Position numbers and translations under genes: made by a program. A stretch of 64,000 bases of DNA from Phormidium tenue FACHB-1052 (GTDB taxonomy: Bacteria; Cyanobacteriota; Cyanobacteriia; Phormidesmidales; Phormidesmidaceae), in assembly GCF_014696675.1 (NCBI RefSeq), contig NZ_JACJQN010000015.1:62001-126000 (forward strand), in the 5' to 3' direction. Each line of letters begins with the position of its first letter. The first letter of the stretch is position 1. The notes under the pieces were generated by a model, which was not told the DNA's origin, did no database searches, and was given only the letters and a program-made list of their open reading frames with translations. Below are positions 18,701 through 27,423 of this stretch, piece after piece.

Positions 18701-21700
18701 AGAGATTATAGCTCGGTTAGGTGATCCACGTTGGCGAGAACCCATCTTGCTGGCGCTAGGGCACGTCAGCTCTGCTTGGGGACCTGTAGCCTACGAAACC
18801 GTGCTGAGATCGCTTCTAGATGCTGATGATCCTTTGGAGGATCTGTTGCCACGAACGTCATTGCTAATTGTCGCAGCAATGGATGAAATGGTGACAGTCT
18901 CAGAATCTATTGTTCGAGAGGTTGCACAGAAGTTATTGTCTACCTATGCAAATCGCAACAGACTAATACGGTTTGAAAGCCTAAAAAAGCAAATTGAAAA
19001 TGCCTTCTCTCAACTTTATTCACAGAGAAATTTAAATACAATTGAAAGATGGCTCTGTGAAGTCTTAAGAAATTCATCACAGTTGAATCTTGATCTTGTT
19101 TTTGCTGCTGCATCTTTGATCCGACAACAGAAATGGTTTACGCCAGCTATTGCTCAAGCCCTTCTAGAAGCTTTGCCCTATGACAATGGGGCATGGAATT
19201 ACCCCATCAATCAATGCATTCAGGATATCATCACCCCACAACCTGAGCGTAAAGAACCAACTCCGCCTAAGCTGCCTACTGAAGAAGAATGGGAAGAACT
19301 AAAAACAAGCAATATTACTAAATATCAAGAGCTGCGAACAAATGTTTCAATTGCCCAAGCTGCTTATCAAGAACAAAAAGATAGATACGACAGATTGGTA
19401 GGACAGTGGGCTATTGATCTTCCTATTGATCACCTTCCTTTTAGAAGGGCTTTACAACAAAATCCACTACTGGTTGAGCGTATTAAATCTACCCCAACCT
19501 GGTTACGTTTAATTGTTGCTCTTTATGGTGGATATTATAACTATAAGGCCCCTGAAACTTTACGTGAGTATCGTGATATTGTGTTGTTCCTGCTAAAGCC
19601 GGACAAACTACGTCAGGACGAAATCGCACGCAATCGTGAATACTATATTGGAGACTTTGGGGCAGATGATCCTGTCTATAATGCTGCTGTATATCTTGAT
19701 GTTGGAATGGGTGGCAAGCTCGAAAGAGTAAAAATATCCCCTGAGTTTAAAGTTGAAGCTATTTATCGTGACTCACCATTAACTAACCGAATTCTTTCAG
19801 CTATCCGAAAAGGTGAGTCTGCCGAATCTCTGATTCCCCATCTCAGAAATCTTTGGAAGAATTCCAAGCATTTAGAGCAACAAGCTGATGCATTTATTGC
19901 TCTAGCTGCACTGGGAGAGAATTTTATTTCAGTACTAGGAGATGCCTCAGCAGTCAGCGGCAATCAGAAAGTCCTTAAATTGATCTTTGATGAACTTTCG
20001 CGACTAAAAGAATTCCTCAAAGATCCGATCACTCGTGCATTACAAGTTGAAGTTGAATTGCCAGAGCCATTAACTCATCCTGAAAAAATTAAAACAAAAG
20101 ATGGTCAAGATTATTTGACCATTACTAAGCGGGGTCAAGTAATTCTCTCTATAGAAAGCCTTGCCCAAACTCTACAAGATCTACATTGGAAAGATTTGCT
20201 ATCTGTACTAGCAAATCTTACGTTGGTTTATAGCAATAAGCCTTTAGAATACATCACTTGGGATGAGCACCTATCATCTCTCCCAAGAGCTTATGTCAAT
20301 GCAGAGTATTGGATCTGCCGATTCCTAGGAGAAGGTGGTGGAGGGGACGATTTTATCTATAAATGTGCTCTTGCTTTAGATAAAATGGCTGCTTCACCAG
20401 CAGATCTCATTATTCATTCTCTAGCCCTACTTTACCAAACTCAGAACTTGACTTGGAGTGAATACATTACAAGCTGGTTTGTAGAACGATTACCGCCTCG
20501 TTTTACCCCGCGCTCCGATATCCCCCTTGAAGTGATCGATGCTATTGAGAATATTAATACAGAAAAACTCCGTCCAGACCTGCGTGAAGCACTACGCTCA
20601 GTTTTTCTAGATGCTATGGTTCCTTTGGTGAAAACAAATTTTGACCTACTTCCAGAAACTTTAACTCTCAATTTATTGAATACGGTGAGTGGCGAGTCTG
20701 TCATCCACTCTCTAGCACCCCAGATACGTAACAGCTATGATAAAGCGGCTCGTATCCTGGAAATGATTAACCAAGTGGAAGATCCCTACTTTCGTTCAAG
20801 AGCTTTACTCAGGTTGGCTCGGTATCTTCCTTTCCGTTTTAATCATTTATTTAATCAATCACTAGAAGTTGCACGGACTATTGACGATCCTCATCTGCGT
20901 TGTCGAGTATTTGAGTACCTTCTGCCAAGCATACCTGTGTCAAGCTATGAGCAGATCTTACAAGAAACCTTGCTAAGTGCCCGCATTATTGCAGATCCTG
21001 ATGATAAAGCGAGGGCACTGGCAAGGTTGTCGAGGTTTTGCTTAGAAGGACAAGAGAAGAGTCTGTTGCAGGATGCGCTATTAGCAGCGTCAAATATTAC
21101 CAATGAATATCAGAAGGCAGAAACCCTACAAGGGTTGTATCAATCCCTAATTTCTTATCCTGACTTACTAGCACAGTTCCGTGTCATTGCCGGACAGATT
21201 TCTGATTTTTGGAGCCGAGCAAAAGCACTAGGTTTACGCAGCCCTCAACTTCTTCAACTCCACTCCAAACTGCAAGAAACATTGGGTGGCAGCGTAGATT
21301 TATGGTCTCCACTTGTGTTAGGGACAATTGTCAACGATCTGCTAACCTACTTTAATGAAGCAACCAACCTACTAGATGGTCAGTGGCTAGCATTAGCTAA
21401 TAGTCCTGAGCAAGGCAAAATCCGAAGCGTATACGAAGCAGGCATTGAGTGCGGGTTAACCCTAACCTATACAGCTGTTAGGGCTTTAGATCAGTTACTC
21501 AATAGTGGCAACGAAGAAATTGTTCGTCAATTCCTGCCCTTATTACAAGACCCTACACAAGATGCATTACCAACAATAGAAACCTGGCTGAATCATTGGG
21601 ATGAGAATATTGCTAATCATGCTGCTCTGTTTCTTTCAGAGAATGAAAGACGGCTAACCCCCCAAACAATTGATGGTTTAATCGCGTTACTAAATAGCAG

Positions 21701-23090
21701 AGAAGATCGATCTCGTACTCGTGCTTCTCTAGTACTCACAGGTGAAATCACGACCGTCAAACGAGAAATGAGATTTTTCCGAACTTCTGAACTTGACTTC
21801 TATGTTCTAGATGCTCTTGGGCAGGCAAAAAGCGATTATAAAAATGAATCCCCATTTGTCCATGGAATCATTTATTCAGCTCAGTATGATCTTATTCACG
21901 ATAATCCAAATTATATTGAGAAATGGGCTAAAACACTCCAATCTAATGAAGGTAATGTGAGCGCTGCTTCAGAAAACTTGATGGGTATTGCTGAACTTAC
22001 TTCAGAAACCTGGCCAACTTTCCGACAAGCTTTTGAAAATGGAAATAAGCAAGCTCAGAAGTCTATGACTTTTGCGCTCTGCTGGTTAGCCTTGGAAAAT
22101 AACACGCAGAGCTATACAGAGGATCCAGGTTCTTGGCTGAAGACACTAAATCTGGATGGGTTAGAAGATGTTTGTGCTTTGCCAAGGGTACCTTGTCCTA
22201 TCATTCAAGCAGCAATCAGTGCACTTCATCAAAAACATAATAACCCAGAGATAGATTTGATGGAAGCTGCTGAAAAAGAACTCAATGCCCATAAAATTGT
22301 TGCTGCAAAGGCATTGGCTGTAGAAGCAGATATGGTTAGGGATATGCTTGGGGAAATTGCGGCTTCTGTCACCTATTGGGTGGGTACGGGGAGTATTTTT
22401 AAGGATGCCTCAGAAAAGTATGAAGTTCTTATTGAGGATGAGCCAGAAATTTTTAGTTTTTTAGTTAGCTGGTTGACTAAAACCTTATCTACAAATGTTT
22501 GTAATGATGGCTATTTTTGGAAGCATACATTACTTTTAGCTGATGTCGCTGTTTATGCTGAGCGTTCTCCAGCGACCTTTGCTAACCTTGCTGGTGACTT
22601 TAACTTAGAGCCACTGCTTGCAGAAGCTGTCAAAAAGCATAACTCGACTCCTGGTCGGGTCGCGGCTATTCAGTTAATAAGCCACTTAAATAGGATCTCA
22701 GCCGATACCCTTGATGCGTTGCAGCAGGCTTTATTAGATCATCAATATGTACGAGAGGCTGCAATGGAAACACTCACCCGTTTACAACGGATTGAGGGTG
22801 AAGTTGTTGATAGTCTAATCAAGCGGCTTTACGACCAAAGCGCTACAGTAGCCTATACGTCTGCGAGAGTTCTCTCGTTGTTGGGCAGAAGCGACAAGAC
22901 AAAGCCTCAGCAACGCCACCGTATTTTGACAGCACTTGCTGATGCAGTTAGGTCATCGCAATCTCAACGGGGGATATATACAGTATCAGGGACAGGTGCT
23001 GATCAAGACTCTTATCTCCGATTGTTTTATCAAGGTCGCCTAGATCAAGTATTTTTTCAGGCTGTGTTAGAAGTATCAGGATCTTTGTAG
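15780..23090 (+). CDS. CHAT protease - NACHT NTPase - helical repeat protein (STAND-type defence protein)
   Basis: A 2436-residue protein (ATG at 15780; an upstream TTG at 15774 adds two residues). Residues 100-420 form a caspase-like CHAT domain with the dyad His250 (HFDGHG) and Cys332 (LSACKSG). A four-cysteine zinc-ribbon-like insert (Cys257, 262, 274, 277) follows the histidine. A NACHT NTPase follows: Walker A GDPGSGKT at 572-579, Walker B IILDGLDE near 686-693, a sensor strand IIITSR, and the helical motif FLHLTFQEYLAA near 950-961. The remaining 1400 residues are helical, HEAT-like repeats, probably the sensor. In related STAND systems, target binding by the C-terminus triggers NTP-driven oligomerisation and activates the N-terminal protease. 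Antiphage activity is inferred. Confidence 0.88.
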   Translation: MELLNVYLSAIDEVKFKVIVQSNVVGDAEADSKLPFFETSNQWRTTLIKALEVNDFRASVFPEKAEQEWMAQQGWLNSDRQSFHPAMLARIGQSIYDMLFPLGEVRDALQRAISHAEIKETQLHVQLKFSADVTKRSRLPDYPWELVHDGQKFLVHHQLRFSRYVAHLATVPQLQPVQQLKVLLVSSGASDESNGLPPLSKKEQKAILKGLEKAQEEKHIQVDILEAASLNQLRAYLTEHQPHVFHFDGHGFFGKRCNKDFCRTAHKDLSARQCKSCGADLPEPQGYLLFETEEDEADYVSAIELGELLQKAGFGDHLNRQGGVAVAVLSACKSGMALGGDSVFNGLAQRLISHRLPAVVAMQYSVRVNSATQFAEQFYRSLGRKNALATAVSQGQEAMGAEGNQWYRPILYLRWPDHEGGQLFSLNESNSNNSQLLLTSPEPYLEWLIRHHNRLELRGVREIQGYPTVPLEKVYVALKGDRTTSTERLNAYEALKREEQYLFSILPQIDEEFTAQEIEEELGFIRRHILVGHPLMPSLMERDRSSSDFGFKSKVITLGEAFQHERWLVILGDPGSGKTTLARWLTVKLAQAMLTKANNVIVSLGEVDPEIKESSKTVNLGLSRLPVLLRVSDYAEAYEKEPLMLIDYLGYHPWFGQFPSHTGEMLEPQSLNALIKSHLRRGESVIILDGLDEITGSTTREDIVREIETFIEDWINGKGQTKSQQLNNYWWDLLDFGTPVSTGGNQIIITSRIVGYHASPLRGNLTHVTIEPMRRVAVEHFCDTWTLAIYQQIRPNDPSEVTEGIAANESQALKSAIYDPERPRIRELASNPLLVTILGLVFHSRGSLPQHRAELYQLAMEILIEDWRKTGLNAEELIMVLSPLAAHIHQNYPTGLIEHRELKELVAKYLQGAPSFRLQNQIMHEKVENFLRIVREDVGLLAARGEFLYGFLHLTFQEYLAALYLVRSKENAGEEIIARLGDPRWREPILLALGHVSSAWGPVAYETVLRSLLDADDPLEDLLPRTSLLIVAAMDEMVTVSESIVREVAQKLLSTYANRNRLIRFESLKKQIENAFSQLYSQRNLNTIERWLCEVLRNSSQLNLDLVFAAASLIRQQKWFTPAIAQALLEALPYDNGAWNYPINQCIQDIITPQPERKEPTPPKLPTEEEWEELKTSNITKYQELRTNVSIAQAAYQEQKDRYDRLVGQWAIDLPIDHLPFRRALQQNPLLVERIKSTPTWLRLIVALYGGYYNYKAPETLREYRDIVLFLLKPDKLRQDEIARNREYYIGDFGADDPVYNAAVYLDVGMGGKLERVKISPEFKVEAIYRDSPLTNRILSAIRKGESAESLIPHLRNLWKNSKHLEQQADAFIALAALGENFISVLGDASAVSGNQKVLKLIFDELSRLKEFLKDPITRALQVEVELPEPLTHPEKIKTKDGQDYLTITKRGQVILSIESLAQTLQDLHWKDLLSVLANLTLVYSNKPLEYITWDEHLSSLPRAYVNAEYWICRFLGEGGGGDDFIYKCALALDKMAASPADLIIHSLALLYQTQNLTWSEYITSWFVERLPPRFTPRSDIPLEVIDAIENINTEKLRPDLREALRSVFLDAMVPLVKTNFDLLPETLTLNLLNTVSGESVIHSLAPQIRNSYDKAARILEMINQVEDPYFRSRALLRLARYLPFRFNHLFNQSLEVARTIDDPHLRCRVFEYLLPSIPVSSYEQILQETLLSARIIADPDDKARALARLSRFCLEGQEKSLLQDALLAASNITNEYQKAETLQGLYQSLISYPDLLAQFRVIAGQISDFWSRAKALGLRSPQLLQLHSKLQETLGGSVDLWSPLVLGTIVNDLLTYFNEATNLLDGQWLALANSPEQGKIRSVYEAGIECGLTLTYTAVRALDQLLNSGNEEIVRQFLPLLQDPTQDALPTIETWLNHWDENIANHAALFLSENERRLTPQTIDGLIALLNSREDRSRTRASLVLTGEITTVKREMRFFRTSELDFYVLDALGQAKSDYKNESPFVHGIIYSAQYDLIHDNPNYIEKWAKTLQSNEGNVSAASENLMGIAELTSETWPTFRQAFENGNKQAQKSMTFALCWLALENNTQSYTEDPGSWLKTLNLDGLEDVCALPRVPCPIIQAAISALHQKHNNPEIDLMEAAEKELNAHKIVAAKALAVEADMVRDMLGEIAASVTYWVGTGSIFKDASEKYEVLIEDEPEIFSFLVSWLTKTLSTNVCNDGYFWKHTLLLADVAVYAERSPATFANLAGDFNLEPLLAEAVKKHNSTPGRVAAIQLISHLNRISADTLDALQQALLDHQYVREAAMETLTRLQRIEGEVVDSLIKRLYDQSATVAYTSARVLSLLGRSDKTKPQQRHRILTALADAVRSSQSQRGIYTVSGTGADQDSYLRLFYQGRLDQVFFQAVLEVSGSL

Positions 23091-23260
23091 CAGATGGTTG
23101 TGTGAATTTTGAATTCAGGGATATCTGTGAAGTGACACATCAGGCTATTAAACAAATCGTTGCAGCGGCAGAATAAGGATGTTTAGTTAGAAATGAAAGG
23201 TTATCTACCGCCGCTGCACTCAACCGTTGGACCGTTTGAGCAGGCTCAAAAGGGATGGGC

Positions 23261-23430
23261 CCTTAGTGGTGCAGAAAACTTTTTTGAGTCTCATGATGGA
23301 TGACCTGAACAGCCAAAACAGTGGCTGAAACCCATTGCCCTCGTTTGTTTGACCAATAAACCTCAAGGTGGTCGTCTCGGTGAGAATCTTTGATTTATAA
23401 GGGTTTCAGGAGTTTTCTGCACCACTAAGG
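23261..23430. mobile_element. MITE-like non-autonomous element, 170 bp
   Basis: Perfect 20-bp terminal inverted repeats, CCTTAGTGGTGCAGAAAACT at 23261-23280 and its exact complement at 23411-23430, bound 130 bases with no open frame. Both ends are flanked by the same 8-bp sequence GGATGGGC (23253-23260 and 23431-23438), as a target-site duplication would leave. A second inverted pair lies inside (CTGAAACCC near 23313, GGGTTTCAG at 23401-23409). 8-bp duplications occur in several insertion-sequence families, so the mobilising transposase cannot be named. No second copy was seen in this window. Confidence 0.85.
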
Positions 23431-23544
23431 GGATGGGCCAGGGTTTTCTATGGTCGTTTTGCCGTCATGCCTATGCCTAGGGAAATCCAGCCTGTGATTT
23501 TTTAGCGCAAAATTATCAGTTCTTCATCCCCCGCATATCGCAAG

Positions 23545-23565
23545 CAATATAGCAGCCATATTGCC
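23545..23565. promoter_or_regulatory. Palindrome upstream of the VirB1-like operon
   Basis: GCAATAT and ATATTGC are exact inverted 7-mers with a 7-base spacer, 38 bases before the ATG at 23604. Size and place fit an operator or a hairpin in the leader. No regulator is identified. Confidence 0.35.
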
Positions 23566-23603
23566 CCATTACCGTTCAGGCATCAGCGCTCCGCGTATCC
23601 TGA

Positions 23604-26036
23604 ATGCTTGCAAAAATTAGCCTGGCCGCCACCCAAGAAGCAGCGACCCTCAGATCGCTGCTTCTCGCCCTGCTGGCTGCCCTTGCCCTCACTGGCCTGC
23701 TAGCCGTCGCTCAGCTCAACCCCGCGCTCGCCCAATCCGCTGCCCCTGTCACCTACCAAAACTTCCTCACCACCACCTTTCGCGACCTGGGCCTCGCTAC
23801 CACCCCAGGGCAAATCGCTGGTCTCCCCCCTGAACTGTCGAGCCAAACCGGGTTCGATACCGCCCGCAGCTGGCAGCCCGGCGCAGCTTTCACCGACATT
23901 CTTCGCCTCGGCGACTTGGGCAGCAGCTTTTTACCCCAGGCCCTCACCCTCGCCGAGATTGCCCAAGCCTCTGGCGTAGACACCGGCAATGTTTCCCTGT
24001 CTCAGTTGCACACCCTATTGCAGCGGCAGACCCTCGGCAGCCTGGCTAACCTGGCCGGTGTGCAACACCTCGCCCTTCAAGACGTGCCAGCCTTGCAGGG
24101 GGCCTTCAACGCCGCCGTGCGCCCCGAGCTGCTGACGCTAGCTGAGCGAACCGGAGACTTGCCTGCCGGGGCCATCAACCCAGAGCAATTTGTGCAGCAG
24201 GCTCTCAACCAATTCGGCGTCACCCCCATTACCGACCTGATTTCCTCCCCAGATCACCTCCTAGGCGGTGCCAACCTGGGAGAGATTCAATTTACCGGGC
24301 CAGCCCTCGACCAGCTAGAGGCCTTTACCGTCGGCGACATTCCAGGGCTAGATCAAATTGAGATCGCCGACCTCGGCGGCTGGCAAGAGCTAGCCATCAG
24401 CGACATCCCAGGGCTGGACCAAGTCCCCTTGGGAGCCTTCCCCGGCCTGCTGTCGGGGCTAGTCAACGGGTTTGGCGGCACCCACGATGTTACCTACGGC
24501 GACCAAGAGCACACCCAAACCCCCACCCAATTCTCAATCACTGGCTCTGACGTGGAAGGGTGGGAGGTGCAATGTGCCCAGGCACGGGGCTGCGCCCACC
24601 TGGAGCTAGCAGGACCAGGTAAGATGCACGGTGCCCAGTGGATTGCCGGGGGCACCGGGCCAGGCCAGCAGATGGTGCGCGGCGGCAGCGGCATTCTCGC
24701 CGCCGTCAATGGCGGTATGGAACCTACTGGGCGAGTGCCCTTTGGGGCCGTGTTCAAAGTCGTGCTGTCTGACACCACCGAGTCCGAGGGGACGGGGCAA
24801 TTTTCGCTATACACCCGCTTTTGCAGCAATTCATTCTTTGCCCCCCTGGGCTGTACCCCCTACTTTATTGGGCCTATCCCCATCTGGAGCACAACGGAAA
24901 AGGGCTTTGTTCTGACTGGCCCCTTAGACGGCAGCGGCGGGGCTTCGGGTGGCCTAGACGTCCCGCCAGAGCTTCAGCGCTACGTCAGCCAAGACCTGGG
25001 TGGTTCCTACTATGGCTCCGGTGGCTCTCCCGTGCAGATGGATGAGCCATGTCTGGATAGCTTGATCGGTGCCCTGCGCCATTCCAGTGAAGCTGCAGGA
25101 GCCCGAGAGCACATACCTCGCATCATCGCCGCCGCTAACGAGGCCGGAGTCACCGACAAAGCTCAGCTGGCCTACATCCTCGGCACCGTTTCCACTGAGT
25201 TAGAGGGGCGTTGGAGCCCAATCAGTGAGCAGGGGGTAGGCTGTGGCACCTATGGCAGCGGCTGCTACTACGGTAGGGGCTATGTGCAGCTTACCTGGGA
25301 GGCCAACTACCGCAAGATGGGCCAGGTGTTAGGCATCGACCTGCTCAACAATCCTGACTTGGCCAACGACCCCGACACTGCCGCCAAAATTACCGTCATT
25401 GGTATGCGCGACGGCCTATTTACCGGAGTGGGCCTCGACACCTACATCGGCAATGGCAAGGCTGACTTTCGTAATGCCCGCCGCATCGTCAACGATGCCG
25501 ACAAGATGGACTACACCGCCCAGCAGTCCCAACGCTTCTACGAGGCGCTGCAATCGTGCTCGACCCTCGAAACCCAGGCGGGCGGTGGCGGCGATCTCAA
25601 CGCCAAGATCATGGCCGGGGTGAGGGCCGTGCAGGCTGAAAACTTTAGCGCCTCTCGCATACCGGGCACCAACCAGGGCCGATTGGGCTGTGCGGGCATG
25701 GTCAACTACGTGCTGCACAAGGCTGGCATTCAGACCCTGGGTGGTGGCCCCCCCTACGGCAACCTAGCGGTGCGCGGCGTCGAAAGTGCCATCAAAGGCG
25801 GACGCGGCATTAGCGTCAACGCCAACGAAGCCCAGCCGGGTGACCTCAATGTCGTCGATATGGGGGCCGGACGACAACACATCGGCGTCTGTATGAATGC
25901 GGGATGCACCCAGGTGGTGTCCAACAGTTCATCCAAGGCAGCCAGGGGCGAGGCCTCGTTTATCTGGGTGTCCGACGGCTATTTCTCGCCTTCCTACGGC
26001 GGTGGGCGACGGGCGATCTATCGAGTAACCAATTAA
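23604..26036 (+). CDS. Exported two-domain peptidoglycan hydrolase of the transfer system (VirB1-like)
   Basis: An 810-residue protein with a long signal peptide (cut near ALAQS, about residue 44). Residues 45-450 share motif order with the 7224-8714 protein ([27 protein letters not shown]). Residues 480-660 resemble a GH19 chitinase / lysozyme fold: STELEG with candidate catalytic Glu532 or Glu534, then [11 protein letters not shown] and NNPDLA. Residues 670-805 look like an NlpC/P60- or CHAP-type cysteine peptidase, with Cys696 (LGCAGMVNY) and His759 (RQHIGV). Such enzymes cut the cell wall so that the secretion channel can assemble. It opens the second transfer cluster, followed after 13 bases by the next gene. 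Confidence 0.8.
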   Translation: MLAKISLAATQEAATLRSLLLALLAALALTGLLAVAQLNPALAQSAAPVTYQNFLTTTFRDLGLATTPGQIAGLPPELSSQTGFDTARSWQPGAAFTDILRLGDLGSSFLPQALTLAEIAQASGVDTGNVSLSQLHTLLQRQTLGSLANLAGVQHLALQDVPALQGAFNAAVRPELLTLAERTGDLPAGAINPEQFVQQALNQFGVTPITDLISSPDHLLGGANLGEIQFTGPALDQLEAFTVGDIPGLDQIEIADLGGWQELAISDIPGLDQVPLGAFPGLLSGLVNGFGGTHDVTYGDQEHTQTPTQFSITGSDVEGWEVQCAQARGCAHLELAGPGKMHGAQWIAGGTGPGQQMVRGGSGILAAVNGGMEPTGRVPFGAVFKVVLSDTTESEGTGQFSLYTRFCSNSFFAPLGCTPYFIGPIPIWSTTEKGFVLTGPLDGSGGASGGLDVPPELQRYVSQDLGGSYYGSGGSPVQMDEPCLDSLIGALRHSSEAAGAREHIPRIIAAANEAGVTDKAQLAYILGTVSTELEGRWSPISEQGVGCGTYGSGCYYGRGYVQLTWEANYRKMGQVLGIDLLNNPDLANDPDTAAKITVIGMRDGLFTGVGLDTYIGNGKADFRNARRIVNDADKMDYTAQQSQRFYEALQSCSTLETQAGGGGDLNAKIMAGVRAVQAENFSASRIPGTNQGRLGCAGMVNYVLHKAGIQTLGGGPPYGNLAVRGVESAIKGGRGISVNANEAQPGDLNVVDMGAGRQHIGVCMNAGCTQVVSNSSSKAARGEASFIWVSDGYFSPSYGGGRRAIYRVTN

Positions 26037-26049
26037 TGAGGCTGGCCAT

Positions 26050-26493
26050 ATGTTTGATCGATTTCTACGAAAAGCTCTCAACGTCTTTGAGAGCAAAACC
26101 TCTGCTTGGGCGGTCTTTGGCCTGTGTTTAGCTCTGGTGCTTCACACCATCATTTTGGTTCTGCCGGTCACCGCTCAAGACAGCCGTGAGATCACCTTCT
26201 CGGGGCGCACTCCCCGCGCCGCTGTGCAGGCGCTGCTCGACGACCAGCGCCCCCCGGAGGTGGAGGCCGAAATTGGTACCCTCTCCCAGACTGGCGACTA
26301 TGGCATTGCCGACTACTGGTATGGCGAAGGCGGCGGCATGACCCTGCTGCGCCGAGTTTCTGGTGGCTGGGAAACCTTTTGCGGCACGGGGGGCGCATGG
26401 CAGGCCAATGACTTGGTCAATTTCTGTGGCCTGTCTCTGGGCGATGCCCAAGCACTCTGGCAGCAGTACGTTGCCGATGGGGGTGGGCAATGA
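26050..26493 (+). CDS. Membrane-anchored or exported hypothetical protein
   Basis: A 147-residue protein with one hydrophobic helix at about residues 20-42, followed by an AQDSRE sequence that could be a signal-peptidase site, and a periplasmic domain with two cysteines (near residues 114 and 125) in Gly/Trp-rich surroundings. Not recognised. It lies between the hydrolase and lipoprotein genes and overlaps the latter by 4 bases (ATGA), so it is part of the same envelope-directed operon. Confidence 0.65.
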   Translation: MFDRFLRKALNVFESKTSAWAVFGLCLALVLHTIILVLPVTAQDSREITFSGRTPRAAVQALLDDQRPPEVEAEIGTLSQTGDYGIADYWYGEGGGMTLLRRVSGGWETFCGTGGAWQANDLVNFCGLSLGDAQALWQQYVADGGGQ

Positions 26494-27134
26494 AGACACA
26501 GCTCTTGATTTTGCTCCTGTGCGCTCTGCTGGCCGGATGTTCGGCACGGGCACAGAGCGATCGCATCCTGGGGGCCGAAGTAGTGCCCCCGGTCTTTAAA
26601 ACGGTGGCGGCAGAGGTTGAGGCCGCATCGAGCATCCCGGTGCTGCTGCCGACATCTATCCCCGAAGTGGTGCTTAGGGAACCTGCCCCCGACCAGGATG
26701 AGCCCTTTTACCCCTCGATCGCCAGGGCTGATCGGGGCGGCTATGACATCAACCTCGATGCGATCGACCAGTGTTATGGGGCCGGGTACTGCAACTTCGG
26801 CGTATTGGGTGCCATTCGCCTCACGGCAGACACACCCACAGTGGATGAGGAATATTCCTTTTACCTCGACCCCACCTATCAACCCATGATGCGCAGCGAA
26901 GAACCCATTGCCACGGTCACACTGAGCGGCGGTCTCACTGGCACCTTTATCCCCTGGGTCTGTGGGGCTAACTGCAACGCGGCCAAAGTCTTTTGGGAGG
27001 AACAAGGTATTCGGTACTTTGTCGGCATTCGCTCTGGCCGAATGCGCGATGTGGTGGCGATCGCCAACGCCATGATTGAGAATCAGCCTGCGTCAGGCGT
27101 ACCTGCTGCCGTTATTGAGGACACGGAGCCATGA
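26490..27134 (+). CDS. Lipoprotein of the transfer operon
   Basis: A 214-residue protein with a textbook lipobox (LLAGC, Cys17) after a hydrophobic stretch, so it is predicted to be lipidated and membrane-attached. The mature part contains cysteine pairs (CYGAGYC near residues 94-100, and CGANC near 153-157) that could form disulfides. VirB7-type lipoproteins are usually much smaller, so a direct VirB7 equivalence is doubtful. 4-base overlaps with the genes on both sides tie it to the hydrolase operon. Confidence 0.7.
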   Translation: MKTQLLILLLCALLAGCSARAQSDRILGAEVVPPVFKTVAAEVEAASSIPVLLPTSIPEVVLREPAPDQDEPFYPSIARADRGGYDINLDAIDQCYGAGYCNFGVLGAIRLTADTPTVDEEYSFYLDPTYQPMMRSEEPIATVTLSGGLTGTFIPWVCGANCNAAKVFWEEQGIRYFVGIRSGRMRDVVAIANAMIENQPASGVPAAVIEDTEP

Positions 27135-27421
27135 GCCAAATAGATCCGTTCGGTAGCCCTGGTCAACCCAATCAGCTCTCCCCTGAGTGGCTGGATCTTC
27201 TCTACTCGGTCTGCCCCACCTTACCGGAGAACGACTTTGAACCAGGGGGCAAAACGGAAACGGGGTTACCGATTCCGGCTGATGACCCGTTCTGGGATCA
27301 GGCGGCGGCCTTGGGGTATGACCGTCCCGATGCAGAGCCGGTCTTTTATCCCCCCGTCAGCGACGTGCTGATGGCTTCGTTTCTAGATGCTGTATTTGGC
27401 CCACCTTCTGTTGATCCCTAG
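27131..27421 (+). CDS. Small hypothetical protein
   Basis: A 96-residue acidic, Pro-rich protein with no membrane segment and no recognised motif. Its ATG overlaps the preceding TGA, and its TAG is two bases before the methyltransferase start. Tight packing within the operon supports its reality; function is unknown. Confidence 0.55.
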   Translation: MSQIDPFGSPGQPNQLSPEWLDLLYSVCPTLPENDFEPGGKTETGLPIPADDPFWDQAAALGYDRPDAEPVFYPPVSDVLMASFLDAVFGPPSVDP

Positions 27422-27423
27422 CG

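Larger units (their letters stand above)
23091..23603 (+). other. Intergenic region with a MITE-like element
   Basis: 513 bases with no credible gene separate the defence island from the returning transfer genes. The region holds a 170-bp inverted-repeat element (23261-23430, described separately). Near the next gene is a small palindrome (GCAATAT-AGCAGCC-ATATTGC, 23545-23565), which may belong to the promoter of the hydrolase operon. Confidence 0.7.
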
